This document shows, piece after piece, positions 8,645 through 18,824 of a stretch of 43,950 nt of DNA. Below the pieces are notes generated by a model that was not told where the DNA came from, did no database searches, and saw only the letters and a program-made list of their open reading frames with translations. The DNA comes from Pseudomonadota bacterium (GTDB lineage: Bacteria; Myxococcota_A; Polyangia; Polyangiales; JAFGIB01): positions 1-43,950 of the forward strand of contig JADGRE010000021.1 in the NCBI GenBank assembly GCA_017881185.1, given 5' to 3'. Both the position numbers and the translations under genes were made by a program. Position 1 is the first letter of the stretch; each line of letters starts with the position of its first letter.

Positions 8645-9704
8645 GCGCAGTGCAACTGCCGGGCTGGGCCAGCGCGACGTCGTAGTGCACCTGCAACGCG
8701 CCCCCGAGCGCCGCGCGACGCACCAAGAGCGCACCGTAGCTCGTAAGTGGTCCGCGGGTGACGAGCTCGGCTTGTGGCGCGTACAACACGCCGGCCAGCG
8801 TGCTCGTGCCGCCGAGGTCGATGGTACCGCTGCCGCCGACGTAGCTGCGTACGCGCGCTGCGTCGGCCTGGCTGCCGAGCTGCAAGTCGCCGCTCACACG
8901 CACGGTGCCGACCACGAGCAAGTCGAGGCTCGCGCCGGCGCCGAGGTGGACCGACAGAGAGTGATCGAGCTCGACGTTGCCGGCGATCAGCACCTGCACG
9001 CGACCTTGCACGAGCAGCTCGACGTCGGCACTGCTGGCGAGCTGGGTGAAGTAGTAGCGACCGCAGGGCAAGGTCACGCTGCGGCTGGCGCTGAGCCCAT
9101 CGAACGCCGTGGGGTCGAGGCCTTGGGCAGCGTCATCGTTGGCGGAAGCCGCAGCAGCGGCGAGCGCCGAGAAGTCCAAGCGGTTGGCCGGCGCGCAGTT
9201 GCACGGCGGGTTGGCCGGCGCGAAGACTGCGCCACCGATCTGCACCTGCGGCGAGGCGCCGAGCACGTAATCGCTCGTCAGCTGCACACTGCCGTTGACC
9301 GTGAGCGCGGCGTGCACGTCGAGGTTGCCGTTGACGCCGAGCGCGGCGTCGGTTGCCGTGGCGCTGCCACCGCGACTGTCCCAAGCGTCGAGGCTGACCG
9401 GCGAGCTGCTGACGAGGTCCGTGCACGCGCACACGCCGAAGCGGAACGCCGGCTGCGAGGGCTGGGCATCGCTACAGCCATCACCTGCGACGATCGCTGG
9501 GACCTGCGCAGCGCAGCTGGCGCCAATCGCCGCTGTCCCCACGCAGGCATGTGCCTCGCAATGACCGTTGCCGGCGCAGTCACCCGCGTGCAGGCACAGC
9601 GGGCTGCCGCCTGTCGCAATCACGTCGGTCTGCGCACAGCCGAACGCGAGCCACGCTGCAGCCCCGACCAGCAACACCCGGCGAGCGCGCAGCCACATGG
9701 TCAC
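8631..9704 (-). CDS. Lipoprotein with polymer-forming/DUF7305-like repeat region
   Basis: A 357-residue exported lipoprotein. The GTG at 9704 is chosen because it forms a GTGA overlap with the upstream stop, but an ATG six bases later is equally possible. The signal peptide ends in a lipobox (AAWLAFGC-A). A Cys-rich segment follows (about 35-95), then a region rich in short beta repeats (GVNGNLDVHAALTVNGSVQL and, later, VLIAGNVELDHSLSVHLGAG) resembling the beta-helical domain of polymer-forming or DUF7305/PilX-like proteins. It is the last gene of the sigma-factor operon, so it is likely a surface product tied to that regulator. Exact role unknown. Confidence 0.8.
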   Translation of the reverse strand: MTMWLRARRVLLVGAAAWLAFGCAQTDVIATGGSPLCLHAGDCAGNGHCEAHACVGTAAIGASCAAQVPAIVAGDGCSDAQPSQPAFRFGVCACTDLVSSSPVSLDAWDSRGGSATATDAALGVNGNLDVHAALTVNGSVQLTSDYVLGASPQVQIGGAVFAPANPPCNCAPANRLDFSALAAAAASANDDAAQGLDPTAFDGLSASRSVTLPCGRYYFTQLASSADVELLVQGRVQVLIAGNVELDHSLSVHLGAGASLDLLVVGTVRVSGDLQLGSQADAARVRSYVGGSGTIDLGGTSTLAGVLYAPQAELVTRGPLTSYGALLVRRAALGGALQVHYDVALAQPGSCTALTGP

Positions 9705-10534
9705 GGAGCGTGTCCAGCCGCGCCGAGCTCACGCAAACGCAGACGCGCACGCGCGGCCGCGGGGCTGCGCGGATGGGCGTCGAGCAAGGCCCGCAACACC
9801 GTGGTTTCGGCGCGGCTATCGCCCAGGTCGCGCAGCGACAACGCCAGGCCTTGACGCGCTTCGATGTCGAGCGCGCCATCGGGTTCGGCGCGGATCGCAC
9901 GCTCGAACAAGCTCTTGGCGAGCGCGGGTCGCCCCAGATGCTCCAGCTCGATCGACGCCGCTGCGATCTCGGCGACGTACGCCGACAGCGCGTGGGGATG
10001 ACGCTCGTACACCTGAGCGTAGGTGTCTCTGGCCTCGGCGAAGTGGCCTTCGGCGCGCAGGTGGTTGGCCTTCTGCAGCAGGTCTTCGGGCGCGGCGTGC
10101 GGGCTGGGCGCAGGGTGCGCGGCGCCGTGCTGCAACGCAGTGTTGTCGGAGTCGGTCGCCGTGACCGGCTCGGCGTTCGCCATGGGCGCCAGAGCAGGCG
10201 CAGCGACTGGCGGCGCGGACCCCACGACGGCTCGCACTGGCGGCTGCGGCGCGGGCACCGCGCTGGACACGAAGGACAGGCGCGCCGCCGCAGCCGCGCC
10301 GACCAGTGCGAGTAGTACGGCCGCGGCCATCGCCAAGGTCTGCACGCTGCTGCGTGGCGAGCGTGGCGCGCGCGCCGGAGGCAACGACGCCACAGGCTCG
10401 GGCCACGCCTGCAGCGCAGCTTCCACCATGGCCGTGGCGCGCGCGTGGGGCAACCTCGGCGCAGGACCTGCGTGCTCATCGAGCGACAGACGCGCTGCAA
10501 GCGCGGGCGATAGCTGGAGATCTGAGCTCGTCAT
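9701..10534 (-). CDS. Anti-sigma-factor candidate with TPRs
   Basis: A 277-residue membrane protein whose start overlaps the sigma gene by 4 bp (ATGA). It has a short cytoplasmic N-terminus (about 1-60), one transmembrane helix (LAMAAAVLLALVGAAAAARL), an Ala/Pro-rich linker, and C-terminal TPR-like helices beginning near EDLLQKANHLRAEGHFAEAR. This topology and the overlap with an ECF sigma gene are typical of anti-sigma factors, but no zinc-binding HxxxCxxC motif was seen, so the assignment rests on context. The TPRs would lie in the periplasm and could sense an envelope protein such as the neighbouring surface products. Confidence 0.7.
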   Translation of the reverse strand: MTSSDLQLSPALAARLSLDEHAGPAPRLPHARATAMVEAALQAWPEPVASLPPARAPRSPRSSVQTLAMAAAVLLALVGAAAAARLSFVSSAVPAPQPPVRAVVGSAPPVAAPALAPMANAEPVTATDSDNTALQHGAAHPAPSPHAAPEDLLQKANHLRAEGHFAEARDTYAQVYERHPHALSAYVAEIAAASIELEHLGRPALAKSLFERAIRAEPDGALDIEARQGLALSLRDLGDSRAETTVLRALLDAHPRSPAAARARLRLRELGAAGHAP

Positions 10535-11103
10535 GGCTTACCTCTCACGGGCAACGCTTGCTCGCGCAGCTTTGCCAGACCCAAACGCAAACGCGAGCGC
10601 GCCGTCTCGAAGGGCACTGCGAGCAGCGTCGCAAGCTCCGGCACGGGCACACCCACCACATGGTGCAGCACCACAGCCTCGCGCTGTTCGGCCGGCAACG
10701 CATCGAGCCAGCGCACCGCTTCACGCCGCTCGCTGTATTCGTCGGGTTGCTCGGGGTTGCTGCTCACCGCACGCAGATCGGGCACGGCCTCTTGCCGGCG
10801 TCGTTGTTCGCTGCGCCGACGACGCAAGTGCGTGAGCGCGACGCGCATGGTGATGCGGTCGGCCCAAGAACGCAGCGCGCCCTCGCCGCGATAGCCGTGG
10901 AACGAGCGCAACAGTTCCACGAGCGCCAACTGCGCGATGTCGTCGACGTCGGCGTCGCTCCACACCAGGTAGCGCACGAGGTTGCGCACGCGCGGCAGTA
11001 GCTCGAGCAAGAGCGCCTGCGCCGCGGCACGGTCACCGGCCGCAGCGGCAGCGACACGCGGGTCGGGGGTGGTCGGATCGGGTTGCGGCAAGGGCACGGG
11101 CAT
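10531..11103 (-). CDS. ECF-type RNA polymerase sigma factor
   Basis: A 190-residue sigma-70 family factor. Region 2 spans about residues 30-95: RNLVRYLVWSDADVDDIAQL, followed by FHGYRGEGALRSWADRIT, is the usual core-binding and -10-recognition block. Region 4 (about 130-180) carries the helix-turn-helix VPELATLLAVPFETARSRLR. The absence of regions 1 and 3 marks it as ECF. It is translationally coupled (ATGA) to a one-TM TPR protein that is probably its anti-sigma factor. The outer-membrane-like gene ends 56 bp upstream on the same strand and the lipoprotein follows, giving a four-gene envelope operon. Confidence 0.93.
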   Translation of the reverse strand: MPVPLPQPDPTTPDPRVAAAAAGDRAAAQALLLELLPRVRNLVRYLVWSDADVDDIAQLALVELLRSFHGYRGEGALRSWADRITMRVALTHLRRRRSEQRRRQEAVPDLRAVSSNPEQPDEYSERREAVRWLDALPAEQREAVVLHHVVGVPVPELATLLAVPFETARSRLRLGLAKLREQALPVRGKP

Positions 11104-11159
11104 TCCTCCCGTACAGTGGGCGCGCCTCCAGGAAGCGGGTCAAGGCCCAGTTTTGCGCT

Positions 11160-12335
11160 CTACAGCGCGAGCAGCACACCCAACCCGACACGAGGCTGCA
11201 CATAGCCAGGCTGCAGCGCGAGCGTCCGCACCCCCGCGATTTCATAGGCGTAACGCGGGGGTGCGGGCACCACGTCTGCGCCGACGCGCAGCTGCAGCCC
11301 GAGCGCGTGCGTGTCCCACGGCCAAAACGACAGGCCCAGCTCGGCCCCAAGCGCAAGGCAGGAGAGCGTACGGGCGGCGGTCGCCATCAGAGGCGGCTGT
11401 GCACGCAACGTACGCCGGTCGAGCCACTGCACCTGCGCCTGCACGCCGGCAAACAGCGCGAAGCGACCGCGCTCGAGGAGGCGCGCTTGGCCGAACACTC
11501 CCAGCGCGCGCTGCTGCAAGTGCAGGCGCGCGCGTGCGTCAGAGAAGGTGCTCGGCAGGTCCACGCCACCGAGCAAGCCCAGCCGCAGGTGCGGCCAAGC
11601 CACGCCCAGCGCCGCGTTGCCAGCTGTGCCCAGATAGTCCGGGCTGGGCAGCGCGAGTGCAAAGCCAAGACCCATCAGCAGCTTCACGCGCGAGCCGATG
11701 GCCTGCGTGTCCGCCGGCGTTTGCGCCGGCGGAGCAGAACCCTCGTCGCCGCTGACGGCGGCGGACGCAGCCACATCGCGCTTTGCGTCAGCTGCCACGC
11801 GTTCAGCCGCGGCAGCTGCGCTCGCAGCGTCGGCCTGCGCGCTCGCGGTGCCGCCACCAGCGCCCCGCTCGCCAACCAACGCCGACAGCTCCGCACGCAC
11901 CACCAACGCCACGGCTTCGAACACCGCGGAGCTCGCCAGGGCCTGCTGCTCGCGCACGCCCGCGACTTCCCGCACGCGCAGCTCGTGCCGCGCCGCCTCG
12001 AAAGTCGCGATGTCGTAGCCGCCGTCCGCCCGCGCCGTGAGCCAGATCAGCACGGCTGCCGCGGCCGCCGCCGTCAGCGGCTGTGCCCGCGCGGCGGCCA
12101 AGCTGGCCGTGTCACCACAACCCGTGCTCAGCTGCAGCTGCACCGGCAGGTCGCGGGTCTGCCCTTGCACACGCGAGAACAGCTCCGGTTGCGCCGGATC
12201 GCACAGCAACGCCTTGACCTTGGCCGACTGCGCTCGCGCAAACGCCGGCACGGCCTGCAACGCCAGCGCGCAGAGCACTGTCGCCGCGACCAGGCGCAGC
12301 GCCGCAAATCGGCCATGCCGGTGGCGGCTGCTCAT
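11160..12335 (-). CDS. Exported protein with outer-membrane beta-barrel-like C-terminus
   Basis: A 391-residue exported protein; the frame stays open far upstream but the ATG at 12335 (MSSRHRHG) is followed directly by a signal peptide (LVAATVLCALALQAVPAFARA), which fixes the start. The middle is an Ala-rich, coiled-coil-like stretch (about 165-215). The C-terminal ~170 residues alternate hydrophobic and polar residues with many Gly/Leu/Arg strands (for instance HLRLGLLGGVDLPSTF and ALGLQLRVGADVVP), as expected for an outer-membrane barrel. It is the first gene of the sigma/anti-sigma/lipoprotein operon and starts 45 bp from the divergent mutY. No domain family is recognised. Confidence 0.75.
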   Translation of the reverse strand: MSSRHRHGRFAALRLVAATVLCALALQAVPAFARAQSAKVKALLCDPAQPELFSRVQGQTRDLPVQLQLSTGCGDTASLAAARAQPLTAAAAAAVLIWLTARADGGYDIATFEAARHELRVREVAGVREQQALASSAVFEAVALVVRAELSALVGERGAGGGTASAQADAASAAAAAERVAADAKRDVAASAAVSGDEGSAPPAQTPADTQAIGSRVKLLMGLGFALALPSPDYLGTAGNAALGVAWPHLRLGLLGGVDLPSTFSDARARLHLQQRALGVFGQARLLERGRFALFAGVQAQVQWLDRRTLRAQPPLMATAARTLSCLALGAELGLSFWPWDTHALGLQLRVGADVVPAPPRYAYEIAGVRTLALQPGYVQPRVGLGVLLAL

Positions 12336-12380
12336 GCACCGCACTCTACACCGAGGCCGGTTAGTGCTACCCCTGTGTGC

Positions 12381-13433
<1,053 letters not shown>

Positions 13434-13449
13434 TAGGAGTGCTCGCTGC

Positions 13450-15480
13450 ATGGAAAGCCTTTGGTCCGACCACGATGCGCAGTCCTTCGTCGAGCGCTAT
13501 GCCGACAAGCACAACGCCGACATCGCACTGCGCGTGTATACCTCACGCCTGATCGGCCGCGAGCCTGCGCTCGTGCTGCACGGCGGCGGCAACACCTCGG
13601 TCAAGACGCGCTTGCGCGACGACGTCGGCGACGAAATCGACGCACTGTGTGTGAAAGGCAGCGGCTGGGATCTCGAAAGCCTCGAGCCCGCGGGGCTGCC
13701 TGCCGTCCGGCTTGCGCCACTGCTGGCGCTGCGCAAGCTGCCCGCGCTCAGCGACGAAGACATGGTCAACGCGCAGCGCACGCGCATGCTCGACGCCAGT
13801 GCACCCAACCCTTCGGTCGAAACCCTGCTGCATGCTTTCTTGCCGCACAAGTTCATCGATCACTCGCACGCCGACGCGATCTTGGCGCTGGTCGATCAAC
13901 CCGATGGCGAGCACATCTGTCGCGAGCGCTTCGGCGAGCGCTTGGGCATCGTGCCGTACATCATGCCCGGCTTCGCGCTCGCCAAGCTCGCCGCCGAGGT
14001 CTACGAGCGCAATCCCAAGGTCGAGGGCTTGCTACTGCTCAAGCACGGTCTGTTCAGCTTCGGCGACGACGCACGCCAATCCTACGAGCGTCACATCGCC
14101 GCGGTGCACTCGGCCGAGGCGTTCGCGCAGAAGCGTCGCTACTGGTCCACGCGCAACTCGGTGCCGCCCGCCTCTTCCATGTCGTACGCGGAGCTTGCAC
14201 CCGTGCTGCGTGGGTTGCTCGGTGAAGGCAAGCGCAGCTACCAGCTGCACCTGCGTCAGAGCAAGGACATCTACGACTTCGTCTGCGACCCACGCCTCGA
14301 CGCGCTGTGCCAGGTCGGCTGCGCCACGCCCGATCACGTGATTCGCACCAAGCGCTTCCCGATCGTGCTGCACCTCGATCAGGGCCGCCCGGTGAGCGGC
14401 CAGCTCGACTCCGTGCGCGCCGCGCTCGACAACTACCGCAAGGAGTACCGCGCGTACTTCGAGCGTCAGCTGCTACGAAAGCACAACGGTGTGAAGCCGC
14501 TCGACCCCGACCCGCGCATCGTGCTGGTGCCCGGCCTCGGCATCGTCGGGGTCGGTGCCAACGCCAAGGCCGCGCGCATCGCCGCCGACATCTACGAGCA
14601 CACCATCGACGTCATCCGCAGCGCCGAAGCCGTGGGCCACTACGAAGCCTTGCCGGAAGACGACGTCTTCGACATGGAGTACTGGTCGCTCGAACAGGCC
14701 AAGCTCGGCAAAGGTCAAGCCAAGGCGCTCGACGGCAAAGTGGTCTACGTCACAGGCGCCGCCAGCGGCATCGGCGCCGCCACCGCGCGCTGCTTCGCCA
14801 AGGCCGGCGCCACGCTCTACCTCGTCGACCGCGACGCCGAGCGCTTGCACGCGCTTGCGAGCGAGCTGCAGTGCGCCTACGAAGCCTTCGACATCACGAA
14901 CGAGGTTGCCGTGCGTGCCAGCATCGACCACCTGGTGCAGCTCTTCGGCGGCCTCGACGGTGTGGTCTCCAACGCGGGCACCGCACCCCAAGCCCGCATC
15001 GCGCAGTGCACCACCGCGGAGCTCGACCGCAGCTTCCGTATCAACCTGTTCTCGCACCACTGGGTCGCGTCCGCGGCCACCGCGGTGCTCGAACGCCAGG
15101 GCATGGGCGGCTTTCTGCTGTTCAACGCGTCCAAGGCCGCCTGGAACCCCGGCGCCGACTTCGGCCCCTACGCGCTGCCCAAGGCCGCGCTACTCGCGCT
15201 GGTGAAGCAGTACGCTCTCGAGTACGGCAAGCTCGGCATCCGCGCCAACGCCGTCAACGCCGACCGCATCCGCACGGGCTTGCTCGACCAGACCGCGCTC
15301 GCCGAGCGCGCGCGCGCCCGCGGCCTCGAACCCGACGAGTACTACCGCTCGAACCTCTTGGGCCGCGAGGTCACGGGGGATGACGTGGCGCAGGCCTTCC
15401 TCGCCCTGGCGCTGGCGCAGAGCACCACCGGCTCGGTCGCCACCGTGGACGGTGGCAACATCGCCGCCAGCCCGCGCTGA
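13450..15480 (+). CDS. Bifunctional aldolase/short-chain dehydrogenase (RhaD/RhaE-like)
   Basis: A 676-residue fusion. The N-terminal half (about 25-410) is a class II aldolase/adducin domain: HGGGNTSVK binds the phosphate-type substrate, with metal-site histidines in DHSHADAIL. The C-terminal part (about 425-670) is an SDR: dinucleotide-binding TGAASGIG, SNAGTA, and active-site residues in the NASK and YALPK region. The family includes rhamnulose-1-phosphate aldolase/lactaldehyde dehydrogenase and YuxG; the true sugar is not known here and no sugar kinase or isomerase is nearby. The ATG at 13450 is preceded by AGGAG (13435-13439), and the gene starts 16 bp after mutY, so they are probably cotranscribed. 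Confidence 0.93.
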   Translation: MESLWSDHDAQSFVERYADKHNADIALRVYTSRLIGREPALVLHGGGNTSVKTRLRDDVGDEIDALCVKGSGWDLESLEPAGLPAVRLAPLLALRKLPALSDEDMVNAQRTRMLDASAPNPSVETLLHAFLPHKFIDHSHADAILALVDQPDGEHICRERFGERLGIVPYIMPGFALAKLAAEVYERNPKVEGLLLLKHGLFSFGDDARQSYERHIAAVHSAEAFAQKRRYWSTRNSVPPASSMSYAELAPVLRGLLGEGKRSYQLHLRQSKDIYDFVCDPRLDALCQVGCATPDHVIRTKRFPIVLHLDQGRPVSGQLDSVRAALDNYRKEYRAYFERQLLRKHNGVKPLDPDPRIVLVPGLGIVGVGANAKAARIAADIYEHTIDVIRSAEAVGHYEALPEDDVFDMEYWSLEQAKLGKGQAKALDGKVVYVTGAASGIGAATARCFAKAGATLYLVDRDAERLHALASELQCAYEAFDITNEVAVRASIDHLVQLFGGLDGVVSNAGTAPQARIAQCTTAELDRSFRINLFSHHWVASAATAVLERQGMGGFLLFNASKAAWNPGADFGPYALPKAALLALVKQYALEYGKLGIRANAVNADRIRTGLLDQTALAERARARGLEPDEYYRSNLLGREVTGDDVAQAFLALALAQSTTGSVATVDGGNIAASPR

Positions 15481-15510
15481 GACCGTAGGTCGCGGCTGTG
15501 CGGAGGCGCC

Positions 15511-16980
15511 TCAGCCGCCGGACAACCCACCTGCACAGCTGAACCCGTCCTTCGGGTAGTACAGAGTGAAGTTGAAGCACATCTCGTCGGTCGTGTTCTG
15601 CCCGAAGCTCACCGTGTGATCGGTGGTGTTGTCGTACGTGCACTTGGTCGTCAGCGTGTCGCCGTTGTTCACGATCACGTTGTCGAGCGGGTACACGTGC
15701 TGCTCGTCGAAGCTGAACGGCCCGTCGTGCAAGGTCTGCGTCGCGCCACCCACGGGCGTGAGCAGCAGCGAAGAGTGCGTGCCGAGCTTGTGCATGTGTG
15801 GGCTCGTGCTCAGCAGGTGGATCGGACCGTTGGTCACGTTGGCCTTGCAGTCCTGGGTGTTGGTGACCATCTGTCCGGCATACGAGGTCGACGACGCCGT
15901 CAGACCGATCACGGTCGCCGAGTTGGGCCGCAGCTTGTGCGTCACGCAGAACTCCACGCCACTGGCATCCGTTTGCACCGTCGTGCCACCGGTGTTGTTG
16001 TAGTGCACGTCCAGCCGCAGCTGCGCGCCACCCGTGGGCATGTAGATGCCGACATCGGCCGGCAACGGCTTCGCACCGTCCATGCCCGGCGCCCAGCCTG
16101 ACAAGAACGCGTCGTCGAGGCCCGCACCGCCGTACAAGATCCAGTGATGCAGCACCTGGCTGTTGTCGATGATGGGCTTGAACGCCAGCGCCTGCACGTT
16201 GTCGGTGCCGTAGGGCAGCGGGAAGTAGAACGAGGGATGCTGCTCGGAGCCCCCAGGTACACTGTACTTGGCACTGGCATTGTTCATGTCGTGCGCCAGC
16301 AGCGTGTAGTGCGTGTCGCAGTCCGCCGGCCAGTCCGTGGTCGCGCCGCTGCCAGCGCTGCCGCCATCGGCCGCGCCAGTCGTTCCAGCTGTCGGCATCG
16401 CAGCGGTGCCAGCCGTCGGGACGACCGCGGTGCCCGCCGCTCCGGCTGCGCCAGCACCCGCGCCCGCACTACCGATGCCAGTCGAGGTACCTGCGGTGCC
16501 CAGTGTGCCAGTCGTGCCCGCACCACCCCAGGTGCCTGCACCGCTGCTCGAACCGCAGCTCGGATCGCCCTGCAGCGCGCCTTGCGCGATCCAGTTGTCG
16601 AGCGTCGTCATGCCTTGCGGGCTCAGCGTGAAGGGCGGCTGCGGCATGGGCCGCTGCGGGTCGTGGATGCGCGCCCCCACCAGCTGGTAGACGCGCTTGG
16701 TCTGGTCGGTCGGCGCAGGCGCCATCAGGTCAGCGTAGGTCACCAGTGACATCGGCGCGCCGAACTGGTGCACGGCGCCGTGGCACTGCTGACAGCTCGT
16801 CTGCAGCACGGTCTGCGCCTCGCACCAGGTGCCGCCGACTCCACCCACGCTCGATTGCGAACCGGCGGTCGACGGCGCTTTGGTCGCACAGCCGACCTCG
16901 ATCAACATGAGCGGCGCGATGCACGCGACCAACCAACCTCGCCGCAGCGAACGCGACGCCCGATGATTCACTTGGCCCAT
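15511..16980 (-). CDS. Cytochrome c/PHM-like copper monooxygenase lipoprotein
   Basis: A 489-residue exported protein. A signal peptide is followed by Cys31, which may be lipidated although the position -3 residue (Glu in IEVGC) is unusual. A small c-type haem domain follows: SCQQCH (C63, C66, H67) and a likely axial Met112 in RPMPQPP. A long Ala/Gly/Thr linker (about 143-215) leads to a C-terminal domain like copper type II ascorbate-dependent monooxygenases. Ligands of both copper sites are visible: His278-His279 (LHHW), His326 (VHYNN), HMH 395-397 and Met467. GGAGG lies 8 bases before the ATG. Substrate unknown; the haem domain could deliver electrons to the copper sites. Confidence 0.88.
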   Translation of the reverse strand: MGQVNHRASRSLRRGWLVACIAPLMLIEVGCATKAPSTAGSQSSVGGVGGTWCEAQTVLQTSCQQCHGAVHQFGAPMSLVTYADLMAPAPTDQTKRVYQLVGARIHDPQRPMPQPPFTLSPQGMTTLDNWIAQGALQGDPSCGSSSGAGTWGGAGTTGTLGTAGTSTGIGSAGAGAGAAGAAGTAVVPTAGTAAMPTAGTTGAADGGSAGSGATTDWPADCDTHYTLLAHDMNNASAKYSVPGGSEQHPSFYFPLPYGTDNVQALAFKPIIDNSQVLHHWILYGGAGLDDAFLSGWAPGMDGAKPLPADVGIYMPTGGAQLRLDVHYNNTGGTTVQTDASGVEFCVTHKLRPNSATVIGLTASSTSYAGQMVTNTQDCKANVTNGPIHLLSTSPHMHKLGTHSSLLLTPVGGATQTLHDGPFSFDEQHVYPLDNVIVNNGDTLTTKCTYDNTTDHTVSFGQNTTDEMCFNFTLYYPKDGFSCAGGLSGG

Positions 16981-17485
16981 TACAAGACCTCCAACGCTTC
17001 CCCGCAGCCCGGCACTGTACTGTTATTGCACTTCAGTACAAGCCGCTTTGCGATCGATGGCTCGCGTACTAGCCCAGGATGGGAATGCAGGTGGCGCGGC
17101 GCAGCGCAAGCCGCTGCCGTGAGGCGGCGCCAACGGATCTGGGCGCCAGGAGCGCACAGCTTGCGCCAGAATACTGAGTAAACGCCGTGAGTCCCCCAGG
17201 AGTGTCACGAGTGACATACAACCGCGCCTGGGTCCGCCAGGGATCACCCGCGTGCGCGGCTAGCGGCACTTCGCTGCTCACATGACGCCTGGTAACTTTC
17301 TTAGGTCGGGCACCCTGGGTGCGCATCCGACATCACGCAGCGCGTGGGTTGAGCCGCGGAGCAAACGACCCTCCGCGCTCGCCGCCGCCGGCTGCAGCGT
17401 CGTGCAACTGCGGCGCACACTCCCGGGGCCTTGTGAGCCTGCCCACGCCTGGACCGAAGCGATCTTTCATGCTTCTTATTTGCCC
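16981..17485. other. 505-bp intergenic region with a 14-bp palindrome
   Basis: This gap separates two divergent genes (the copper/haem lipoprotein and the DUF362 gene). No convincing gene is seen. At 17203-17216 there is a perfect palindrome TGTCAC-GA-GTGACA, a possible operator. A weaker repeat, TACTG-N11-CAGTA, lies near 17020-17040. The frame upstream of 17486 stays open to about 17282 but its codon use is unlike the gene that follows. No promoter boxes were recognised with confidence. Confidence 0.4.
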
Positions 17486-18781
17486 GTGAGCAAATCCAAA
17501 GTCGCCATCGTTCGGACCTCGGCCGCCACCGTTCTCGCGGACTACCACCGCGCCATGAACCTGGCCGGGTACCAAGACGTCATCGCCAAGGACGCCGACA
17601 CCGGCCTCAAGATCAACATCTCCTGGCACTTCTTCTACCCCGGCTCCTCCACCACGCCGTGGCAGCTCGAAGGCGTGATTCGCGCCATGAAGAAGGATGG
17701 CTACAAGCCGGAGCTCATCCACGGCTGCCACAACCGCACCGTGGTCATCGACGCGCACTTGGGCGAGCGCGAGAACAAGCAGATCGACGTCATCAACGCG
17801 CACGGCCTGCGCAACGTGCATCTGTACGAAGGCGAAGAGTGGATCAACGTCCGCGACGCCGTCGGCGATCTGACCAAAGACTTCCTGTGCTTGAACGAGG
17901 TCTATCCGAAGGGCTTCTCCATTCCCAAGCGCTTCATCGGCGAGAACATCATCCACCTGCCCACGATCAAGACGCACATCTTCACCACCACCACCGGTGC
18001 CATGAAGAACGCGTTCGGCGGGTTGCTCAACGAGCACCGTCACTGGACACACCCGGTCATCCACGAAACGCTCGTGGACTTGCTGATGATCCAGAAGAAG
18101 ATCCACCGCGGCGTGTTCGCCGTGATGGACGGAACGTTCGTCGGTGACGGTCCGGGACCGCGCTGCATGATCCCGCACGTGAAGAACATCGTGCTGGCGT
18201 CGGAAGATCAGGTCGCGATCGACGCAGTCGCCGGCAAGCTGATGGGCATGGACCCGCTCAAAGATCTGAAGTTCGTGCGTCTTGCGCACGAGCGCGGCCT
18301 GGGCTGTGGCGACGTGCGCGACATCGAGATCGTCGGCGACGTGGATGCGTTCAACGAGAACTGGCACTTCGACGGCCCGTTCAAGAACATGACCTTCGCG
18401 TCGAAGAACCAGCACCGCATCTACTGGGGCCCGCTGAAGAAGCCGCTCGAGTGGTCGCTGAAGACCTGGCTTGCACCGTGGTCGTACGTGGCCTCGGTCG
18501 CGTACCACGACGCGTTCTGGTACCCGATGTACGCCAAGAAGCACATGGGCGAAGTGCTCAACAGCGAGTGGGGTCGCTTGTTTGCCAACTGGGGTCAGGT
18601 GCAGACCGACGCCGCAGGCAATGGTTATCCGAATGTGGGCCCGGCCAGCGAAGACCTCACGCGCAAGCTCACGCTGCACATGAAGGAAGCGCTGCGCTTG
18701 GTCGGCATGGCCGTGGCCGAGTCACCCGAGCTGAAGATCCGCCAGAACCGGCAAGCCGGCAGCACCACGCACTTGGGTTGA
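17486..18781 (+). CDS. DUF362 domain protein
   Basis: About 431 residues from a GTG start (VSKSKVAIVRT). This start is chosen because family similarity begins there; the frame is open 204 bp further upstream, and no good ribosome binding site was seen for either. The DUF362 signature is clear: ENIIHLPTIKTHIFTTTTGA followed by MKNAFGGLL, and a Cys/Asp-containing GDGPGPRCM segment. DUF362 proteins are often near iron-sulfur or redox genes but lack a settled function. No ferredoxin-type Cys cluster is present in this copy. An MFS exporter gene starts 43 bp downstream on the same strand. Confidence 0.88.
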   Translation: MSKSKVAIVRTSAATVLADYHRAMNLAGYQDVIAKDADTGLKINISWHFFYPGSSTTPWQLEGVIRAMKKDGYKPELIHGCHNRTVVIDAHLGERENKQIDVINAHGLRNVHLYEGEEWINVRDAVGDLTKDFLCLNEVYPKGFSIPKRFIGENIIHLPTIKTHIFTTTTGAMKNAFGGLLNEHRHWTHPVIHETLVDLLMIQKKIHRGVFAVMDGTFVGDGPGPRCMIPHVKNIVLASEDQVAIDAVAGKLMGMDPLKDLKFVRLAHERGLGCGDVRDIEIVGDVDAFNENWHFDGPFKNMTFASKNQHRIYWGPLKKPLEWSLKTWLAPWSYVASVAYHDAFWYPMYAKKHMGEVLNSEWGRLFANWGQVQTDAAGNGYPNVGPASEDLTRKLTLHMKEALRLVGMAVAESPELKIRQNRQAGSTTHLG

Positions 18782-18824
18782 GCGCGCTCCGCGCACTGAA
18801 CGCCATTTCGGGAGCCGCGCACGC

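Noticed and set aside
11307-12380. Upstream extension of the mutY frame (about 350 extra codons)
   Set aside because: This is the antisense shadow of the outer-membrane-like gene; MutY similarity starts at 12381.
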